The notes beneath the pieces are model-generated. The model did not search any database. It saw only the letters and a program-made list of their open reading frames with translations, and was not told the DNA's origin. A program made the translations under genes and the position numbers. From Collybiopsis luxurians FD-317 M1 (lineage: Eukaryota > Basidiomycota > Agaricomycetes > Agaricales > Omphalotaceae), in NCBI GenBank assembly GCA_000827265.1, contig KN834841.1, forward strand, positions 108,580 to 172,579: a DNA stretch of 64,000 bases, written 5' to 3'. Position 1 is the stretch's first letter. Every line of letters starts with the position of its first letter. Shown here in pieces: positions 58,701-64,000 of the stretch.

Positions 58701-59618
58701 CCCTTATTCAACTCAAGGAATTCACATCTGACCAACTACCAGTCATGACTGTCGAATCAACTTATCAATGCCCAACTACTCATGCATGTCAACTAGGCAA
58801 TTCTCATCGGGCAGATGGACAGCTCTATACTTTAGCTGTCGAATTCTCCAACTCTGACTTTCCAGACAAAGGTGTTGAGGATGTATTCAGTGCTGGCTCT
58901 CAAGACAGTCTATCCAGCACAGTACAAGTTCAGCAAAAAGCACATTCATAGTCCTATCTCTGAATCAGCTTCTTTGCTAACTTTGGCTAACTGGTAACCC
59001 CTTGCAGGTTACCCCAGTCAACCGAAGCCTGTATCGGGGCGCAAGGTAGAGGCTGCCTTAAAAGACAATGGCTGGATCTGGAAACCGGAATCGACTTTCA
59101 CATTGCTCGGAGTTTATGTTGATGATATTTCCACATTCGAGGACAAAAGTAAGTGCTTAAGGGCTTTTCGCTGATCCAGCTCACACTGATAATCCACAGG
59201 TGACCAAATCATGCACTTTTGTGCAAAGGCCAAAATGGAGCATTGGAGGGAAGTCATGGAGAAGACCCAGAGCGATTTCATGAACTGTCTTTGCACTTTC
59301 TGACGGATGAGCCAGGCATGGCGCAAAATGGGAGATTGTAATGCGCCGTCCCCCAGCTGCAATTACAAAACTGGGTCCTTTGGACATACTGCATTTGCTT
59401 ACTGCCAGTCCAAGATGTATGAGGAATTGTACACACATTGTCTTCGCAGCTATCGTGAGCTTTCTTTTGAGAACATTCCGGAGGGTAAAATTCTCGCAGA
59501 CGTGGTGGCGGAGCAGCGAGCCTGGCAGGAAGCTGAAGACGAGCTCATCATTCAAGTGGAAATTAGAGCTGCGCAGGAGTTTCTTAATGTAGTAGAAGAA
59601 AACTCCCTTGCCATTTAA
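55773..59618 (+). mobile_element. KDZ (Kyakuja-Dileera-Zisupton) transposase gene
   Basis: The N-terminal low-complexity part starts MLDYMKQKEREKDVLQAQM. A CxC-type zinc cluster follows (LCPCGSNLP, QCNDCF, SCCETCF), then VVHTNGIHGTRISYCLC, LFPAMIKQPKTFITFQALDE, KWSGQAHDLLSEFPHCTPGS and DGFNMEQGWERTP. The core has STCNYLNVVNNQNKKKFKNM, VNVACSH, LSYDCNCQY (Asp), IPALHIEDHKDNCKYMYNSA and GHFHGKTAEQPWVELNQLA (Glu of TAE). The C-terminal helical part contains RWIKGKKALNQTETVRKEIG, LPSSLLP, EGRIHVGELFDSI and AKAKMEHWREVMEKTQSDFM. This matches KDZ transposases, which in basidiomycetes are linked to TET/JBP genes. Stops: TGA 56257-56259, 56317-56319, 57868-57870, 59301-59303. A frame change lies near 56690. 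Introns near 57168, 57360, 57890 and 58190. Confidence 0.9.
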
Positions 59619-60012
59619 ATATCGCAATATGTCTAGTAACTAAGAGGCAGTCAAAGTTAATCAAGTGAATTTTGTTTTTTTCAATTTGTTGTTGTTCAAA
59701 AAATCAACTTCGAGTTCTTTGTAGAGCTATAAACCAAAATACATATATACTAGAACAGATTGCTGCTACTAGATTGTATTGCCAACAGTAAGTTTAATGC
59801 ATATATTCAGGGGGAAAGATGAAAATGTCCGTGGTGAAATTGCAATACACTACATATAAGGCAAGCGGGCAGAAAGTACTAGATGATGACAGCAGTGACA
59901 TATAGTGGAGGCTAACAATCAAAGCAGCTCTAAATGAGTGATAATGGAAGCTAGGGGATTATTGGTTTCAGTCAGTACATACATTGGCATTCGGAACACC
60001 TACCTAAAAGAG

Positions 60013-60822
60013 TTAACTGGGAAAGTGCAAGAAGATGCCAGACTTAGTACTAACAGACTGATTTTCTCCACACAGGTGGGTCACTTCCAGCTGCTGGCTT
60101 AAGTCTTCATCAGCCTCAGTGAATCCACTGCTAGAAAAAAAACCGTGGAGTTAGAGGGTAGCTGATACAGTTAATGTGTAACTTACATGCCAGAAAACTC
60201 ACTCTCGACCTCAGCCAGTTCTTCCTGCAGCTTTCAAAGTTCCTTGCAAAGCCTATCCTCCTCCTGGTTGAGTATGGTCTGTCTGTCTTGCAACATGACC
60301 AGGAGTTTGGCACTGTCATCTGAGGAGTCCTGATATTCCTTGCATTTCGCATTGTAACTGCGACTCATAGTGTGGATCATGTCTTCAACGACACATCCAG
60401 TCTCACTGAAAAACATGGAAATAAGGATATTTCGAGGCGCAGGGATTGAGTGGCACTTACGCATCTGCAAACTGCTGCAAGAGCTTCACTTCTGATTGAC
60501 AGAGCTCCTGATATACAAGATATTTGTCCTGGCACATGAGGTTCTGGGTTAGGATCTGTGCCTCCAAAGTATGATTGTGATTCTGCAACTGTACAGCGAG
60601 AATCTCGTTTTCACTAGGTGGACAACATTTTTCAGTCAGATTTTTTCAGTGTGATGTATCAGCAGCGGGGATTGGATACACTCACATATTCTCTATTTTC
60701 TGCTTTGTCAATTGCTTGCGTAGGAGGTAATGTTGATGAGAACTACAATTAATTTTGTCAAGAAGTTGTGCAGCAAGGGCTTGAGAATTTTTGTCTTCAT
60801 TGGGAGCAGATGGAGAGTTCAT
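60013..60822 (-). CDS. coiled-coil protein A of a tandem pair
   Basis: ATG at 60820-60822 begins MNSPSAPNEDKNSQALAAQL. Five exons join in frame through GT-AG introns: LLRKQLTKQKIENI; ENEILAVQLQNHNHTLEAQI; SEVKLLQQFADA; ETGCVVEDMIHTMSRSYNAK; QDRQTILNQEEDRLCKEL; and a C-terminus SGFTEADEDLSQQLEVTHL ending at 60013. Heptad-like Leu and charged residues predict an extended coiled coil of about 220 residues. One in-frame TGA (60234-60236) lies before KLQEELAEVE, where the paralogue has Arg-like sequence. The function is unknown. It is paralogous to the gene at 61639-62455 and shares an upstream element with it. Confidence 0.65.
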
Positions 60823-60924
60823 GGTGAGGAGTGTTTGGTTCAGTCAGAAAAGTAGATACGGCAAATGGGGTGCAGGTCGTGAAGGTGCAGAAAGTCAAGA
60901 AAGCGCACTTAATGGATTCTATGT

Positions 60925-60953
60925 ACACATGAACCATGTGTTCTACACGGTCA
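60925..60953 (-). promoter_or_regulatory. conserved upstream element of coiled-coil gene A
   Basis: The sequence acacatgaaccatgtgttctacacggtca lies about 100 bp upstream of the gene A start. Nearly the same sequence lies about 127 bp upstream of paralogue B (62582-62610), while most surrounding upstream sequence has diverged. The central CATGTG/CACGTG is an E-box-like core. Confidence 0.5.
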
Positions 60954-61149
60954 CTGGTCAGTACTGCATTGTATTCGATGCACTATAAAAGGAGTTAGCT
61001 ACTTCAAAACTGGAGCAGCGAATGGACAACCGACTATGAAGCTCAAGCCCTCGCACTGCGACGCGCAAAGTAAATACATAAAATTCCTATATCGTTCTCG
61101 AGTGCCTATCAAAATCTTCCTTCTCGAGTACTAACATTGAGAAATGGAA

Positions 61150-61302
61150 TCATATAGCGTTTTCAGGTACCTATGTATGTAAATCTTTTTGTGTACACAT
61201 TCAATTTGAATACAATATCATTTTCATATCATTTTCAGGCACAAACACAGCTTTCAACTCTATGTCATTTTCAGGTACATACTATATCGTTTTCAGGTAC
61301 AA
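61150..61302. repeat. five copies of a TTTTCAGGTAC-type motif
   Basis: The motif atatcgttttcaggtac or close variants occurs at about 61154, 61215, 61227, 61262 and 61284 in the spacer between the two coiled-coil genes, all in the same orientation. It is downstream of gene B and upstream of the promoter region of gene A. Its role is unknown. Confidence 0.65.
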
Positions 61303-61638
61303 ACACTGTATGAATGACTACATCGATGAAAATACACACTATGTACCATTAGATCTCAGTGATATAAGAAGATGAGAAGATGAGGTACATCGAGGAAGAC
61401 ATGGCACATATGCAAGAATGTCGAAGGCAGGATTAAGCTATGTGTTTCAGTCAAAGCAGAAGAATCAAAGTCAAAGCTGAATCAAAAAAATAGTAATACA
61501 TTGCTTTGGGGGGCCATGTATAATCTTTATCGCAGACTATGAAAGGAACCCCAGGATCAATAATTGAGGCTGGGGAAAAAATTGATCAGTTTTCAGCTGC
61601 AGTGAGTTGCCTGAGGTTGGGACACCTACCTGGAAGGG

Positions 61639-62455
61639 TTAACTGGGGATGTGCAAAGAGTCCAAATCTGTTTCCACCTAGAGCCAATTGTTAGTTCAAA
61701 ACTCCAGAACATCAATATGAACACTGTTGTACTACCATACATTGTGCAGGTGGGTGTCTTCGAGCTGTTGGCTCAAGCCATCATCCCCTTCCGTGGGGTT
61801 GCCAGTGCTAGAGCATGAAGTTTGAGTGAGAGGGACACTAATGTAGTTAGTGTGTACTTACAAGTTAAAGAGCTCATTGTCGACCTCAGTAAGTTCTATG
61901 CGCAGTCGGTGTACTTCTTTGCGAAGACTGCTGAGCTCCAGGTCGAGCATTGAATTTCTGTGAGTAAGCTTGACCAGAAGTTTGGTACTGTCATTTGAAA
62001 ACTCCAAAAGTTCCTGGCATTTCATGTCATAAGCCTGTCTCAAGTCTTCCAAGATGCAACTGCTCTCCCTGAAAAACAGGTCATCAGCATTGGAAATGAG
62101 GAAATTGTTAGGCCACTTACAAATCTGCAATTCTCCGCAGAAGATCAACATTGGCCTGACATAACTCTTGGTGTACAGCATTTTTCTCCTTGTCCAGGCA
62201 TGCCTGAGCTAGGATCTGTGCGTCCAGAGCATATACACAATTATGCAGCTTTAAAGCACGAAGGGCATTTTGGCTGTGTTCAAAATCCAGTTATTTTTAA
62301 TGTCAGAATTTTCCAGCAGTGGAGGAGCTGAAAACTCATGTATTCTCTTGTTTTTCCTTTGCCAATTGCTTCCATAGAAGTGCAACTTTGCGCCGATGGA
62401 GATCAAGTTTGTTTCGAGCACGTCTGTCTGCTTTTAAGAAAGCTCTGCTATTCAT
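61639..62455 (-). CDS. coiled-coil protein B of a tandem pair
   Basis: ATG at 62453-62455 begins MNSRAFLKADRRARNKLDLH. Exons follow with the same intron positions as gene A: LWKQLAKEKQENT; ALDAQILAQACLDKEK; ELCQANVDLLRRIADL; ESSCILEDLRQAYDMKCQEL; and a long charged helix RNSMLDLELSSLRKEVHRLR. The end GDDGLSQQLEDTHLHN corresponds to gene A's last exon, but stops follow unless an additional intron is removed before VETDLDSLHIPS at 61639. A coiled coil is predicted. The function is unknown. This is probably a gene duplication within the KDZ-linked block. Confidence 0.6.
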
Positions 62456-62581
62456 GGTAAATAAATTTTGACGATTTTGTGGTGTTCAAATCAGTAAGGA
62501 AGGTGTAATGGCAGAAGAGGTGTAGGTTGTAAAGCAAAAGTGAAAGGCGAGAATTTGAAGAGAAGTCAAAATAATAAAGCG

Positions 62582-62610
62582 ACACATGAACCACGTGATT
62601 GACACGGTCA
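62582..62610 (-). promoter_or_regulatory. conserved upstream element of coiled-coil gene B
   Basis: The sequence acacatgaaccacgtgattgacacggtca is the counterpart of the element at 60925-60953 and contains a perfect CACGTG E-box. It lies about 127 bp upstream of the gene B start. Confidence 0.5.
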
Positions 62611-62767
62611 TTAGCGCATTTTTAGAGCCTTTCCTTTTACCGCTCACAGTCTGGTGTCATTTGTAGCACTTTATTGGTGCAAGATCAAGCTATGTATATG
62701 CATAATCAATACAGGAATATATAATCTGTACATAGAAACTACGAAAATTGTCAAGTAAAGTTGAAGA

Positions 62768-63954
62768 TCAAAACAATTGCAGGCATTGAGGGACAGAAGG
62801 TGTGTAACTGAGAGCACTGAAAGCTCTTTGAACATAAAACTCTGCAAGCATCCTTTCCCAGCCAGCCTGAACCCCTCCAGTGAATGCTCTGAGGTCTGCA
62901 TCTATGCCACGACACCAAATGGGAGGCTTTGGATCTGGCCAGCTATCCATTAGCAGCCAGAGTGACTTCAATGCTGAGTATTGCTCAGGCCATTCAAGTG
63001 AGGTCAGACCCAAATTGCATTGTGACGGAGGAACCATATGGTCATATCCCAAAATGCTAGCCACCAGCATCTTTCATTTCCACTGGTGAGCAGCAATGGC
63101 AACTTCCAGATCAGCCTGGCTCAGGTTCGGACAAGGTCGTGGCTGGCTACTGTCAAGAATTGAATTGACAAGGACAACCTCATACCAAAAGTTCACCAGA
63201 CTCAGCTCTCTAATGAGCTCGCGTATGGCAAATTTGTGACAGGTTGATCAACGGGAACATTAGACAATCTACAAGTCTCCTCAATGAGTTTCTGTGCTTG
63301 GAGAACAATGCCCTGTTTGCTGGAGAGAATGATCCCTTCCTCAAATGGTTTAATAAGTCTGAAAGAGCACACCTTTTGCCAAACATCAACAGGTTGTGCC
63401 ATTTCAATGGACTGGGTTTGGAGTCTGTCATACCATGGGGTTCACAGATGGTACCACATCTGTAACATAGGCATCTGGCAAGTTTTGTCCTTGAGACTGA
63501 AAAACAGGCCAGGGTCGGGAGCCAGAATTAGCCTCTTCTGAGGAACAACATCTCTGCGCTTGATTGTGAGATTCACATTGGACCATGCTGGTATGGCTGG
63601 TGGCACAAGAGTGTCATTGTGAGGAAGATCTGCAAACAAGTCACGCTGTTGCTTTGGAGCTATAAGGAAAAGTTAAAGCAGAGTCGAGGGGGAACTAAAG
63701 ATCCACTCACAGTTGATTGTAATTTTGTGCTGCTTTTTCATCCCCATGTGCATGACTGGCTTCTTGTTGTGGCCAGGGTGAGAGGGTATATTGGAGGGAG
63801 CAATGGAAGATGAATTTGAGTAGTGGGACATGCTCGACATGGAGGAAGCGGGAGCACTTATATGACCTTGACCAACTTGGTATGAGGAGGCATATGTACT
63901 CGGTAGGTGTATATTCGCAAAAGGATCAAAACCAGCAAAACAGTGAATAGCCAC
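62768..63954 (-). pseudogene. uncharacterised agaricomycete protein
   Basis: A Ser-rich exon (DPFANIHLPSTYASSYQVGQ ... KKQHKITINC) splices at about 63661-63711 to DLFADLPHNDTLVPPAIPAW. Next come NLTIKRRDVVPQKRLILAPD, WQKVCSFRLIKPFEEGII, then YASLIRELSLVNFWYEVVLV and MLVASILGYDHMVPPSQCNL. The C-terminus is ADLRAFTGGVQAGWERMLAE. The chain resembles hypothetical proteins that are frequent in agaricomycete genomes. TGA codons occur after MWYHL (about 63440) and after HQWK (about 63071), both plausible Arg sites. The function is unknown. The 5' end lies beyond or near the window edge. Confidence 0.5.
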
Positions 63955-64000
63955 TATGCAAATAGCTGCAAATTTGTCATTGGAACCTGCCTGCGTGGTT

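Overview
The window looks like nuclear DNA of an agaricomycete (mushroom-forming basidiomycete). Exons are short, introns are mostly about 45-140 bp with GT...AG ends, and nearly every recognisable protein belongs to a family I know from Agaricomycetes: KDZ and Tnp2/CACTA-type transposases, a TET/JBP-type oxygenase, JmjC proteins, a DDE integrase-core protein, BTB/POZ proteins and a DUF6534 membrane protein. No bacterial-style operons, rRNA genes or CRISPR arrays are visible. All family assignments come from reading the translations; no database was searched.

Layout. 1-5.3 kb: retroelement debris (gag-like ORF, a candidate solo-size LTR, an aspartic protease fragment). 5.3-9.5 kb: a truncated JmjC gene and an almost intact integrase-core gene. 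10.8-12.3 kb: a CENP-B-type DNA-binding protein. 13-14 kb: a BTB/POZ relic. 15.2-17.9 kb: an uncharacterised acidic gene followed by tandem duplications. 18-23.1 kb: a long JmjC gene, tail-to-tail with a TET/JBP-type gene (23.4-25.2 kb). 27.8-28.5 kb: a broken copy of tRNA-dihydrouridine synthase 2. 29-33 kb: an unknown gene and a second BTB/POZ relic. 34.9-37.5 kb: a Tnp2/CACTA transposase ending in a tRNA-like (probably SINE) sequence. 38-40.9 kb: a DDE transposase. 42.4-44.6 kb: an apparently intact DUF6534 membrane-protein gene, the best candidate for a normal host gene. 44.6-49.5 kb: mostly unassigned DNA. 49.6-50.1 kb: a dense cluster of GTTTAAC motifs. 50.7-64 kb: a gene-dense block with an unknown gene, a hybrid-binding-domain/WG-repeat protein, a KDZ transposase, two paralogous coiled-coil genes and another unknown gene.

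The strongest overall signal is mutational. In gene after gene the reading frame is preserved, but arginine positions read TGA (CGA to TGA), with occasional CAG/CAA to TAG/TAA, and CpG is very scarce. This fits cytosine-methylation-driven C-to-T decay. The same change also seems to have removed catalytic residues: HxD to HIN in a JmjC domain, and the 2-oxoglutarate-binding Arg to His in the TET/JBP domain. The DUF6534 gene and the 50.7 kb gene keep many more CpGs. Genes for 5-methylcytosine oxidation (TET/JBP), histone demethylase-like JmjC proteins and KDZ transposons therefore sit in one region that itself carries the scars of cytosine methylation.
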